Assembly: GCF_001563265.1 (NCBI RefSeq)
Contig: NZ_CP005083.1
Span: forward strand, 2,297,001-2,361,000
DNA: 64,000 bases
Reading direction: 5' to 3'
DNA from: Sphingobium sp. TKS
GTDB lineage: Bacteria > Pseudomonadota > Alphaproteobacteria > Sphingomonadales > Sphingomonadaceae
Shown piece by piece: positions 32,425 through 40,707 of the stretch (position 1 is the first letter of the stretch; each line of letters opens with the position of its first letter). The notes beneath the pieces are model-generated. The model had not been told where the DNA came from. It ran no database searches and was given only the letters and a program-made list of their open reading frames with translations. Position numbers and translations under genes: made by a program.

Positions 32425-32484
32425 GATTCGAACCTACGGCCATTCGATTAACAGTCGAATGCTCTACCGCTGAGCTATCGGGGA
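32410..32484 (-). tRNA. tRNA-Asn (GTT), copy 1
   Basis: On the minus strand the sequence runs TCCCCGATAGCTCAGCGG ... CTGTTAA ... GGTTCGAATCC ... TCGGGGA-G-CCA. The acceptor stem TCCCCGA/TCGGGGA, D-arm AGCTCAGCGGTAGAGC, anticodon GTT and the T-loop TTCGAAT are all intact, and CCA is encoded. The 3' end abuts the serine recombinase gene, so it is the likely attachment site of the element. Confidence 0.97.
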
Positions 32485-32513
32485 GCGACCCGGCTTTCGC
32501 CGGGCAGGCCGCG

Positions 32514-32543
32514 CCTATAGCAGCGGCTTTTGCGGAATGGCAA
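32514..32543 (-). promoter_or_regulatory. Promoter of tRNA-Asn copy 1
   Basis: Reading the minus strand, TTGCCA (complement of 32538-32543) and TATAGG (complement of 32514-32519) are 18 bp apart, with the -10 about 29 bases before the tRNA. The same pair with the same spacing precedes copy 2, although the bases between differ, which supports function. Confidence 0.72.
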
Positions 32544-32678
32544 GGGTCTGGAAACCCTCCCGCCTCAAAAAATGGATAAACCGCCCCGACTGCACGAAGC
32601 ATGGGGCGCGATCCAATCAAAAGCGCCGATCTATTTGATTATGGAAGGTTTTTCCGGCCTCAGTCGCCGGATGAAAAG

Positions 32679-32753
32679 TGGCTCCCCGAGTAGGATTCGA
32701 ACCTACGGCCATTCGATTAACAGTCGAATGCTCTACCGCTGAGCTATCGGGGA
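32679..32753 (-). tRNA. tRNA-Asn (GTT), copy 2
   Basis: Identical over all 75 bases to the copy at 32410-32484, with encoded CCA and anticodon GTT. Its 5' flank (CGGGCAGGCCGCGCCTATAG region) is also nearly identical to that of copy 1, whereas the 3' flanks differ, as expected for a tandem tRNA duplication with element insertion at the outer copy. Confidence 0.97.
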
Positions 32754-32782
32754 GCAACCCGGATTTCGCCGGGCAGGCCGCG

Positions 32783-32812
32783 CCTATAGCAGCGGCTTTC
32801 CGACAATGGCAA
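32783..32812 (-). promoter_or_regulatory. Promoter of tRNA-Asn copy 2
   Basis: TTGCCA (complement of 32807-32812) and TATAGG (complement of 32783-32788) with an 18-bp spacer, matching the promoter of copy 1. Confidence 0.72.
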
Positions 32813-32831
32813 GCGCCAAATTGCGGAATTT

Positions 32832-33608
32832 TTACGCGATGAACTGTTCCGCCGCGATCCGGTCGTCCAGCGTATGTTCCGGGTCGAACAGCAGCGTCAG
32901 CGGCGTCGCGCGATCGATCTTCACCTCTACCTGCGCGATGTCGCGCACTTCGCGCTGATCGGCCACGGCGCTGACCGGGCGCTTCACCGGATCGAGCACA
33001 GTGAACTGGATCGCGGTATTTTCCGGCAGGATCGCGCCGCGCCAGCGCCGGGGACGGAAAGGGCTGATCGGCGTCAGCGCCACCAGCGCCGATCCCAAAG
33101 GCAGGATGGGTCCATGAGCCGAGAGATTATAGGCCGTCGATCCCGCAGGCGTGGCCACCAGCACGCCGTCGCAAACCAGTTCGGGCAAGACGGTGCGGTC
33201 GTTGACCTTCACCTCCAGCTTGGCGGTCTGGCGCGTTTCGCGCAACAGCGAGACCTCATTGATGGCGGGGATCGAGAATCGCTCTCCATCCACCGTATCG
33301 ACGGTCATGCGCAACGGATTGACCTTGAACAGCTTAGCCGCCTCGATCCGCTGTTCCAGCCGTTCCAGCCGCCATTCGTTCATCAGGAAGCCGACCGTGC
33401 CGAGGTTCATGCCGAACACCGGCAAAATCCGCCGCCCCTCCAGCATGGCGTGCAGCGTCTGGAGCATGAAGCCGTCGCCGCCCAGTGCGATGATCATGTC
33501 CGCCTGATCGACGGGCACGAAATCATAGGCGGCGCGCAGCCTTTCCTCCGCCGCCTTGGCTGCCGGACTGGGGGAGGCGACCAAGGCGCGCCGAACGTCT
33601 TCGGTCAT
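32832..33608 (-). CDS. nadK: NAD kinase
   Basis: The 258-residue enzyme phosphorylates NAD to NADP. The diagnostic GGDG motif is in MIIALGGDGFMLQTLHAM, with later AINEVSLLR and LVCDGVLVATPAGSTAYNLS, the NE/D and GDG...TPTGSTAY regions; here TPAGSTAY. Length is near the family's short bacterial form. The start overlaps the moaA stop by four bases (33605-33608), so it is translated after moaA from one transcript. Both tRNA-Asn genes lie just downstream in the same direction. Confidence 0.93.
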   Translation of the reverse strand: MTEDVRRALVASPSPAAKAAEERLRAAYDFVPVDQADMIIALGGDGFMLQTLHAMLEGRRILPVFGMNLGTVGFLMNEWRLERLEQRIEAAKLFKVNPLRMTVDTVDGERFSIPAINEVSLLRETRQTAKLEVKVNDRTVLPELVCDGVLVATPAGSTAYNLSAHGPILPLGSALVALTPISPFRPRRWRGAILPENTAIQFTVLDPVKRPVSAVADQREVRDIAQVEVKIDRATPLTLLFDPEHTLDDRIAAEQFIA

Positions 33609-34615
33609 CCGCCGGTCACGCTCATATGCCGCCTGACCGCCGCCTCAGTTCCTGCGCCGATGCGGAAATCATGGGCCGCGGGTTTCAGCCGCAGCGCGCG
33701 ATCGATCAACGGTTCCACCGCATCCAGCCCACCTTCGCGGAAGGCGGTTTTCAGGTCGACATGATCCTCATGACCCAGACACATGAAGATCTTGCCCTCG
33801 CAGGTCATGCGCATTCGGTTGCAATCGGCGCAGAAATTATTGGTGAGCGGCGTGATCAGCCCCAAGCGGACACCTAGACCCTCGACCGCATGATAGCGTG
33901 CCGGTCCGCCGGTGCGATGCGCGATCGGCGTCAGTGCATGATGCTGCTGGATCGAATCGGCCACCTGCGTCAACGGCAGATAATGGTCGGTCCGATCTTC
34001 CCCGGTTTCGCCCAATGGCATCGTCTCGATCAGCGTCAGGTCGAAGCCCTGAGCATCGCACCAATGCAGCATCGGCAGGATTTCATCCTCATTAATGCCC
34101 TTGAGCGCCACCATATTGATCTTGACCGCGAGTCCGGCTGCCCGCGCAGCCTCCAGCCCTTCGAACACCAATCGAATGTCGCCATTGCGCGTCACATTGG
34201 CGAAGCGATCCGGATCGCGGCTGTCCAGGCTGACGTTGATCCGCCGCACGCCTGCATCGGCCAGCGCCTGCGCATGCTGCGCCAGCCTTGTGCCGTTGGT
34301 GGTGAGCGTCAGTTCATCCAGCCCCTCGCCCAGATGCCGCCCGATGCGTCGGACGAGGTCGATAATGTCCCGCCGCACCAGCGGCTCGCCGCCGGTCAGC
34401 CTGATCCTGCGCACGCCCCGCATGATGAAGAGGTCGGCCAGCAGCGCGATCTCCTCCAGAGTCAGCACCTGGTCCTTGGGCAGGAAAGTCATCCGCTCCG
34501 CCATGCAATAGCGGCAGCGCAGGTCGCAGCGGTCCGTCACCGAAATCCGCAAATAGCTGATCCGGCGGCCGAGTGCATCGGTCAGCGCCCTACGCCCAAG
34601 ATCGACCTTCTCCAT
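33605..34615 (-). CDS. moaA: GTP 3',8-cyclase MoaA (molybdenum cofactor synthesis)
   Basis: The 336-residue radical-SAM enzyme makes the first intermediate of molybdopterin from GTP. The SAM cluster motif CDLRCRYCM is in the N-terminal part, preceded by SYLRISVTDRC. The second cluster is in NNFCADCNRMRMTCEGKIFMC, and the C-terminus ends with the required Gly-Gly (HMSVTGG). All key residues are present. It heads a two-gene unit with nadK. No other molybdopterin genes are in the window. Confidence 0.96.
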   Translation of the reverse strand: MEKVDLGRRALTDALGRRISYLRISVTDRCDLRCRYCMAERMTFLPKDQVLTLEEIALLADLFIMRGVRRIRLTGGEPLVRRDIIDLVRRIGRHLGEGLDELTLTTNGTRLAQHAQALADAGVRRINVSLDSRDPDRFANVTRNGDIRLVFEGLEAARAAGLAVKINMVALKGINEDEILPMLHWCDAQGFDLTLIETMPLGETGEDRTDHYLPLTQVADSIQQHHALTPIAHRTGGPARYHAVEGLGVRLGLITPLTNNFCADCNRMRMTCEGKIFMCLGHEDHVDLKTAFREGGLDAVEPLIDRALRLKPAAHDFRIGAGTEAAVRRHMSVTGG

Positions 34616-34682
34616 ATTTCCTAGCTAGGCGATGGACCCGCGCCGTGCAAGCGTCCCCGGTTGCGACAACGTAAACAGGTCG

Positions 34683-34700
34683 CTAACCGATAAGGGTTAG
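34683..34700 (+). promoter_or_regulatory. Inverted repeat before the GGDEF/EAL gene
   Basis: CTAACC (34683-34688) and GGTTAG (34695-34700) form a 6-bp inverted repeat with a GATAAG spacer, about 34 bases before the chosen GTG. It may be an operator or a leader hairpin. Confidence 0.35.
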
Positions 34701-34733
34701 AATGGGACGATGGGCCGTCCCGGGGAGCATCAT

Positions 34734-36746
34734 GTGAGCGGCGAGACCGCACTGGACGGACAGCGCAGCCTTTTCATCCTGTCGCCAGGTGACCGCGATG
34801 GGCTGTCACAGCAGGCGCGGACGGCTGGCTGGCGGGCGATGGCGGCCCGGCGCGCCACCGACGCCGCGCAACGCTTCCTCCACAGCGATGCCCAGATCGC
34901 CCTGGTTGACATGCGGGGCGCGCGCGACGGCGACGTGCGTTTGATCACCGCCTTGGTCCCGGCGGTGGATGCGGGCGGCGGCGCGCTGATCGTGCTGGTC
35001 GACGGACAGGACATCGCCGTCGTGCCGCGGCTGCTGGAGGTGGGGGCCACGCATTTTCTCGCCGCGCCCTTCACGCCCGGCGACTTGCGCGCCACGCTCG
35101 CTTCCGCCCAGCGGCTGGTCGACCGGCTGGTCGGCGGCGCCACGCATAGTCGACGCGCCCAGCGCATCAGGCGCGGCGACGCGCTGTTCTGGGAGAGGGA
35201 GGGGGATCGCATCCGCCTCAGCGACAATCTTGCCCGCCATCTCGGCCTTGATGAACAGAGCATCGGTCCGGCGGGCTTCATCCGCTGCCTGCCGCGTTCG
35301 GAGCGCCGTTCGGTGATGGCGGCCTTGCGCGGCATGATGCGGTCCGGTCGCCCCGAAGCCTTCGCCCACGCCGCGCCCGGCCGCCCCGGCGACCGGCTGG
35401 TTCACCATCTGCGGCTGATCGATGGCGTGGTCGCGGCGGATGTGGAGTGGCTATCCGACGCCCATGGCCCTGACGAGACGGGCCGCGACGACCTGACCGG
35501 CCTGCGCTCACGCCCGGCGGCGCTCGACTGGCTCGAACGGCGCAAGGGGCTGGCGACGACTGTCCTGCTGCTCTCGATCAGTCAGTTCGACCGGATGAAC
35601 GCTGCCTATGGTCAGGTGGTGGGGGACGCGCTGCTGGGTCGCATCGCCCGCCGGATCGAGCGCATGACCGTCGACATGGCCGTCGGCGCCATGGTGGCGC
35701 GCATCGCCGGGACGGAATTCCTGATCGGCCTAACGGGGGAAGCAGCCACAGCCGAGAAAGCGACTTTTCTCGCCCGGCAACTGATCGGCGCCATAGGCCG
35801 CCCTTTCAGCGCGGGTGACCATCTCATCCGCCTGACCGCCCGTTGCGGCATCGCCCAGTCGCGGTCCGACGACGACGCCACTCGCCTCATCCGCCGCGCC
35901 GGCACGGCCCTGGCCGACGCCAGAGTCGGGGGAGGGGAGGGTATCCGCATCTTCTCTTCGGAAAAACGCAGCCGTCAGGTCGACGCCGACCAGTTGGAAA
36001 CCGACCTGCGCCTTGCCCTGCATCGCGGCGAAATCGCCATCCTGTTCCAACCGCAATATCCCGTCGATGGCGAACATATGATCGGGGTCGAGGCGCTGGC
36101 CCGCTGGAACCACCCCCAATATGGGGCGCTAGGCGCGGGGATGCTGTTCGCGACGGCGGAGCGTTCCGACTATATGCTTCCGCTCTCGGCGCATATTCAG
36201 GCCGAAGCGCTTCGCCAGGCGGCCGCATGGCCGCGCGCGCTGTCCCATCTCCGCCTGTCGATCAACGTCACGGCGGAGGATATCGCCCAGCCCGGCTTCA
36301 TGCCGCAATTGCTCAATCTGGTCGACACCAGCGGCTTTCCTCGTTCGCGCCTGACGGTGGAGATCACCGAAAGCGGTCTGATGGAGGATGTGGACAACGC
36401 CACCGCCCTGCTGACGGCCCTGCGCGCCGAAGGGCTGGCGGTCGCGGTGGACGATTTCGGCACCGGCTATTCCAGCCTCGCCTATCTGAAAAGCCTGCCG
36501 CTTGATTATCTGAAGATCGACAGCGGCCTGGCGCAAGACATCGCCGGCACCGCCCGCGACCGCATCATCGTGCGCGGCGTCATCCACATGGCCAAATCGC
36601 TGGGCCTGCATGTGATTGCGGAAGGGGTGGAAACCGAACAGCAACTCGATCTCCTGTCCCGCGAAGGCTGCGACTATTATCAGGGCTTCCTCCGCTCGGC
36701 GGGAGTCTCCTCCGCCGATCTGGTCGCGCTGGCGTTGAAACCCTGA
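34734..36746 (+). CDS. GGDEF-EAL protein with degenerate GGDEF (cyclic-di-GMP phosphodiesterase)
   Basis: GTG 34734 follows GGGGAG; an ATG at 34710 would add eight residues. The product has about 670 residues: an N-terminal receiver-like domain (AQIALVDMRGARDGDVRLIT), a PAS-like part, a GGDEF domain whose signature is AGTEF rather than GGDEF, so diguanylate cyclase activity is unlikely, and an EAL domain with GVEALARWNHP, INVTAEDI, EITESGLMED, VDDFGTGYSSLAYLK and AEGVETEQQ. The metal and catalytic residues of EAL look complete, so it should hydrolyse cyclic di-GMP. No membrane segment. Divergent from moaA. Confidence 0.88.
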   Translation: MSGETALDGQRSLFILSPGDRDGLSQQARTAGWRAMAARRATDAAQRFLHSDAQIALVDMRGARDGDVRLITALVPAVDAGGGALIVLVDGQDIAVVPRLLEVGATHFLAAPFTPGDLRATLASAQRLVDRLVGGATHSRRAQRIRRGDALFWEREGDRIRLSDNLARHLGLDEQSIGPAGFIRCLPRSERRSVMAALRGMMRSGRPEAFAHAAPGRPGDRLVHHLRLIDGVVAADVEWLSDAHGPDETGRDDLTGLRSRPAALDWLERRKGLATTVLLLSISQFDRMNAAYGQVVGDALLGRIARRIERMTVDMAVGAMVARIAGTEFLIGLTGEAATAEKATFLARQLIGAIGRPFSAGDHLIRLTARCGIAQSRSDDDATRLIRRAGTALADARVGGGEGIRIFSSEKRSRQVDADQLETDLRLALHRGEIAILFQPQYPVDGEHMIGVEALARWNHPQYGALGAGMLFATAERSDYMLPLSAHIQAEALRQAAAWPRALSHLRLSINVTAEDIAQPGFMPQLLNLVDTSGFPRSRLTVEITESGLMEDVDNATALLTALRAEGLAVAVDDFGTGYSSLAYLKSLPLDYLKIDSGLAQDIAGTARDRIIVRGVIHMAKSLGLHVIAEGVETEQQLDLLSREGCDYYQGFLRSAGVSSADLVALALKP

Positions 36747-36759
36747 GCCTCACATAATT

Positions 36760-39700
36760 CTACCCTGCCGCCTTCGCCAATCCCTTCGAAAGCTGCAAAG
36801 CCCCGTTCAACCGCGCCCCCGGATCGGCCCAGGCCCGGTTCACCACGATCTTGCTGTCCGGCCGCAACCGGGCGACTCCATTCAACCGCTGAATATAAGC
36901 CACCAGCGCCTCGGGCCGCGGGAAGCGATCCTCGAAGAAGCTGACCAGCGCGCCCTTTGGCCCCACATCGATCTTGGCGATATTGGCGGCCACGCAATTC
37001 TGCTTGATCTCGATGATCTTGAACAGATTCTGCGTCGGCGCTGGCAGCTTGCCGAAGCGGTCGATCAGTTCCGCTGCGAAAGCCTCCAGCCCCTGCCGGT
37101 CCTCGACCTCGTTCAAGCGCCGGTAAAGTCCCATGCGCAGATCCAGATCCGGCACATAATCCTCCGGAATCATGATCGGCGCATCGACGCTGATTTGCGG
37201 CGAGAAGCTGTCGCGCGCCTTCTCCAGACCCGCGCCGCCCGCCTTCGCCTCCAGGATCGCATCCTCCAGCATCGACTGGTACAGTTCGAATCCGACTTCC
37301 TTGATATGCCCGGACTGCTCGTCCCCGACGAGGTTCCCCGCGCCGCGAATATCCAGATCGTGGGAGGCCAACTGGAACCCGGCCCCCAGCGTATCCAGAT
37401 CGGACAGCACCTTTAGCCGCTTTTCCGCCGTTTCGGTGATCACCCGATTCGCAGGCGTGGTGAAATAGGCATAGGCCCGCGTCTTCGCGCGCCCGACCCG
37501 CCCGCGAAGCTGGTAAAGCTGCGCCAGCCCAAAGCGATCGGCCCGATGGATGATGAGCGTATTGGCCGAAGGAATATCCAGCCCGCTCTCGACGATGGTG
37601 GTGGACAGCAGGACGTCGTAGCGCTTGTCGTAGAAGGACGACATGCGCTCCTCGACTTCCGTGGCGCTCATCTGCCCGTGCGCGACGACGGGCCGAACCT
37701 CCGGCACCTCGGTTCGCAGGAACTCCTCTATCTCGGTCAGGTCGGAAATGCGCGGCACCACGAAGAAGCTTTGTCCCCCGCGATAATGCTCGCGCAGCAA
37801 CGCCTCGCGGATCACTACCCCGTCCCAGGGCATGATGTAGGTCCGCACCGCCAAACGATCCACCGGCGGCGTCTGGATCACCGACAGTTCCCGCAAGCCC
37901 GACATTGCCATCTGCAAGGTGCGGGGAATAGGCGTCGCCGTCAGCGTCAGCACATGCACATCGGTCTTGAGGCTCTTCAGCCGCTCCTTGTGCGTCACGC
38001 CAAAGCGCTGTTCCTCGTCGACGATGACCAGCCCCAGCCGCTTGAACTCCAGCCCCTTCGCCAGCAGCGCATGGGTTCCCACCACAATATCGACGGTTCC
38101 ATCGGCCAGCCCCGCTTTCACGGTCTTGGCCTCCTTGTCCGGTACAAGCCGCGACAGGCGCCCGATATTCACCGGAAAGCCACGGAAGCGCTCCTCGAAA
38201 TTCATATGATGCTGCCGGGCGAGCAGGGTGGTGGGGCAGATCAGCACCACCTGCATTCCCGCCATCGCCGCCACGAATGCGGCGCGCAAGGCCACCTCCG
38301 TCTTGCCGAAGCCCACATCGCCACACACCAGCCGATCCATCGGGCGGCCTGCGCCCAGATCCTCGACCACATCCATGATGGCGCGGTCCTGATCTTCCGT
38401 CTCCTGATAGGGGAAGCGGTCCACGAACGCCGGATATCCGGCGCTGTCCGGCTCCGCCACGGTCGCGGCGCGCAAGGCCCGCTCCGCTGCCGTCTTGAGC
38501 AATTCACCCGCAATCTCGCGGATGCGCTCCTTCATCCGCGCCTTGCGCCGTTGCCAGGCCTCTCCACCCAGCTTGTCGAGGCTCACGCCCTCGCTGTCGG
38601 AGCCATAGCGGGAGAGAACCTCTAGATTCTCCACCGGCACATAGAGCTTGTCGCCGCCCGCATATTCCAGCGCCACGCAATCATGCGCCGCCTTGGCCAC
38701 CGGAATCTGCGTCAGCCCTTCATAGCGGCCGATGCCATGATCCATATGCACGACCAGATCGCCGGGGGAGAGCGTCGCCAGTTCCTGAAGGAAGGCGTCG
38801 GCATTCTTCTTCCGCTTGGCCCGTCGCACCAGCCGGTCGCCCAGCATGTCCTGCTCTGTCAGCACAGCCACGTCGGGCGCGGTAAAACCATGATCCAGCG
38901 GCAAGACGGTCAATACAGCGCTGCCGCCCGCCGCGATTCCCAAAGCCTCCTGCCAGCTATCCGCCGCCGCTATCCGCTTCAGCCCATGATCGGCCAGCAG
39001 CCCCGAAAGCCGCTCCCGCGCGCCCACCGAGTAACTGGCGATGACGACCTTTTTCTTCGCCCGCTGGAGCGAAGCGATATGCTTGCCGACCGCCTCATAG
39101 ACATTGGCGTTCTGCGCCCGCTCCGGCGCGAAATCGCGAGGGCCATCAACCGCGAAATCCAGGACCGAGGCGCTTTCCGGCTCATGAAAAGGGGTGGTGG
39201 CATGCATCGGCCACTCGCGCGCGACGGCATCCCATTCTTCGGCATCCAGATAGAGCGCCTTGGGCTCCAGCGGCCGATACGCCCCCGGATCGGAGGACTT
39301 CGCCTGCACGCGATTGGCGTGATAGTCCCGGATCGCCTCGAACCGCGCCTCGGCCGCGCCCGCCACGCCATGATCCAGCACGACCAGCGTGTCGTCGCCC
39401 AGATGCTCGGTCATCGGCACTAGCCGTTCCTCGAACAGCGGCAACCAATGTTCCATACCCGCCAACCGCCGTCCGTCGCTCACCGCCTGATAGAGCGGAT
39501 CGCCCGTCGCCGTGGCCCCGAAAGTCTCGCGATAGCGCCCGCGGAACCGCTTGATCGTCTCCTCGTCCAGCAAAGCCTCGGACGCAGGCAGCAGCGTGAA
39601 GCCCTCGACACTGCCGCTGGTCCGCTGATCGGCGGGATCGAAGCGCCGCACCGTCTCGATCTCATCCCCGAAGAAATCGAGCCGCAGCGGCTGTTCCTCG

Positions 39701-40224
39701 CCGCCGGGAAACAGATCGACAATGCCGCCGCGAATGGCGAATTCGCCCCGGTCATGCACGGTATCGGTCCGCACATAGCCATTGGCCTGCAACATCTCCG
39801 CCAGCCGCGAAATCGCGATTCGTTCCTTGGGCGCGAGCTTCGCCACCAACTGCCGCACGCGAAAAGGCGTCAAAGTCCTCTGCGTCAACGCATTGAGCGT
39901 CGTCAGAACAAGCTGCGGCCCCTTGGGCTTCGCCTGCAAGGCATGCAAGCCAGCCAATCGCGCCGAAGCCGTCCGCAGCGAAGGACTGGCCCGGTCATAG
40001 GGCAAGCAGTCCCAGGCGGGAATTTCGACGATCTCGATCTCCGGCGCGAAATAATGCGCCGTATCCGCCACCGCCCGCATGAGTTGCTCATCCGGCGCCA
40101 CGAACAGCGCGCGCGAAGGCGCCGCCCGAGCGATGTCCGCCAGCAACCAGGGCTGGAAGCCGGCGGGCACCCCGGAAAGCGTAATCGGGGTGGAGGCTTT
40201 GAGAATCTTGAGAAGGTCGGTCAA
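36760..40224 (-). CDS. mfd: Transcription-repair coupling factor Mfd
   Basis: This large ATPase removes stalled RNA polymerase and recruits UvrA. From TTG 40224 (MTDLLKILKAS...) it has 1154 residues; an upstream ATG (40302) would add 26, but those translate a REP-like repeat and are unlikely coding. In order: UvrB-like domain (LLADIARAAPSRALFVAPDE), RNAP-interaction domain (LSPGDLVVHMDHGIGRYEGL), translocase with Walker A GDVGFGKTE and DEEQRFGVTHKE, LTATPIPRTLQMAMSG, and the C-terminal TRCF domain. Length is typical (about 1150). It lies downstream of sdhE with a REP between. Confidence 0.95.
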   Translation of the reverse strand: MTDLLKILKASTPITLSGVPAGFQPWLLADIARAAPSRALFVAPDEQLMRAVADTAHYFAPEIEIVEIPAWDCLPYDRASPSLRTASARLAGLHALQAKPKGPQLVLTTLNALTQRTLTPFRVRQLVAKLAPKERIAISRLAEMLQANGYVRTDTVHDRGEFAIRGGIVDLFPGGEEQPLRLDFFGDEIETVRRFDPADQRTSGSVEGFTLLPASEALLDEETIKRFRGRYRETFGATATGDPLYQAVSDGRRLAGMEHWLPLFEERLVPMTEHLGDDTLVVLDHGVAGAAEARFEAIRDYHANRVQAKSSDPGAYRPLEPKALYLDAEEWDAVAREWPMHATTPFHEPESASVLDFAVDGPRDFAPERAQNANVYEAVGKHIASLQRAKKKVVIASYSVGARERLSGLLADHGLKRIAAADSWQEALGIAAGGSAVLTVLPLDHGFTAPDVAVLTEQDMLGDRLVRRAKRKKNADAFLQELATLSPGDLVVHMDHGIGRYEGLTQIPVAKAAHDCVALEYAGGDKLYVPVENLEVLSRYGSDSEGVSLDKLGGEAWQRRKARMKERIREIAGELLKTAAERALRAATVAEPDSAGYPAFVDRFPYQETEDQDRAIMDVVEDLGAGRPMDRLVCGDVGFGKTEVALRAAFVAAMAGMQVVLICPTTLLARQHHMNFEERFRGFPVNIGRLSRLVPDKEAKTVKAGLADGTVDIVVGTHALLAKGLEFKRLGLVIVDEEQRFGVTHKERLKSLKTDVHVLTLTATPIPRTLQMAMSGLRELSVIQTPPVDRLAVRTYIMPWDGVVIREALLREHYRGGQSFFVVPRISDLTEIEEFLRTEVPEVRPVVAHGQMSATEVEERMSSFYDKRYDVLLSTTIVESGLDIPSANTLIIHRADRFGLAQLYQLRGRVGRAKTRAYAYFTTPANRVITETAEKRLKVLSDLDTLGAGFQLASHDLDIRGAGNLVGDEQSGHIKEVGFELYQSMLEDAILEAKAGGAGLEKARDSFSPQISVDAPIMIPEDYVPDLDLRMGLYRRLNEVEDRQGLEAFAAELIDRFGKLPAPTQNLFKIIEIKQNCVAANIAKIDVGPKGALVSFFEDRFPRPEALVAYIQRLNGVARLRPDSKIVVNRAWADPGARLNGALQLSKGLAKAAG

Positions 40225-40236
40225 ACTAACAACATC

Positions 40237-40287
40237 CGTTCGCGCTGAGCTTGTCGAAGTGCCCGGCTGAGCGAAGGCGAAGCCGGG
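40237..40287 (+). repeat. REP-like palindromic repeat
   Basis: Contains CGCGCTGAGCTTGTCGAAG, a motif often repeated between sphingomonad genes (from general knowledge), followed by a hairpin CCCGGCT/AGCCGGG (40262-40268 and 40281-40287). It lies between sdhE and mfd and is translated spuriously if the upstream ATG of mfd is used. Confidence 0.65.
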
Positions 40288-40352
40288 TTGGGATGATCTC
40301 ATTTCGTTCGATCAAGGGGCTTCGATTTCGCCTTGCCCGAACGGGGAGAGGC

Positions 40353-40622
40353 TTATTTCTTCCCGATTTCCACAAAATCCAGCTTGGCGAACTTGTCCCA
40401 CATCGCGCCCTGCCACTCCTCCGGCACCGGCAGCACGCCCATGGCCCAAGCCATGATGTCGGCATCCTGCTCATCCATGAACCGCTCGAACCACTGAATC
40501 TCTTCCTCACCCCACTGGGCATGGTAGCGATCGAAATACCCGCCCACCGCAAGGTCCGCTTCCTTGATGCCGCGATGCCAGGCCCGGAATTGCAGGCGGC
40601 GTATACGGGGATCTTCGTTCAC
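40353..40622 (-). CDS. sdhE: Succinate dehydrogenase assembly factor SdhE
   Basis: Small 89-residue protein that attaches FAD to the flavoprotein subunit of succinate dehydrogenase. The family core is plain: RRLQFRAWHRGIKEADLAVG contains the RGxxE motif needed for flavinylation, followed by GEEEIQWFERFMDEQDADIM. Start is GTG 40622, preceded by AAGGA. Divergent from recG with an 85-bp shared spacer; mfd follows downstream. Confidence 0.93.
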   Translation of the reverse strand: MNEDPRIRRLQFRAWHRGIKEADLAVGGYFDRYHAQWGEEEIQWFERFMDEQDADIMAWAMGVLPVPEEWQGAMWDKFAKLDFVEIGKK

Positions 40623-40707
40623 AATTTGTTCCTTAACCGGACATGCTAAAATCACCGATCGGATGTTTGCGCATCGTCCCGGCTGGGCTAGACACCGCCA
40701 GATAGCC

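Noticed and set aside
40225..40302. ATG-initiated N-terminal extension of Mfd
   Set aside because: These codons translate a REP-like repeat found between genes; the protein is normal length from TTG 40224. The start remains to be proved.
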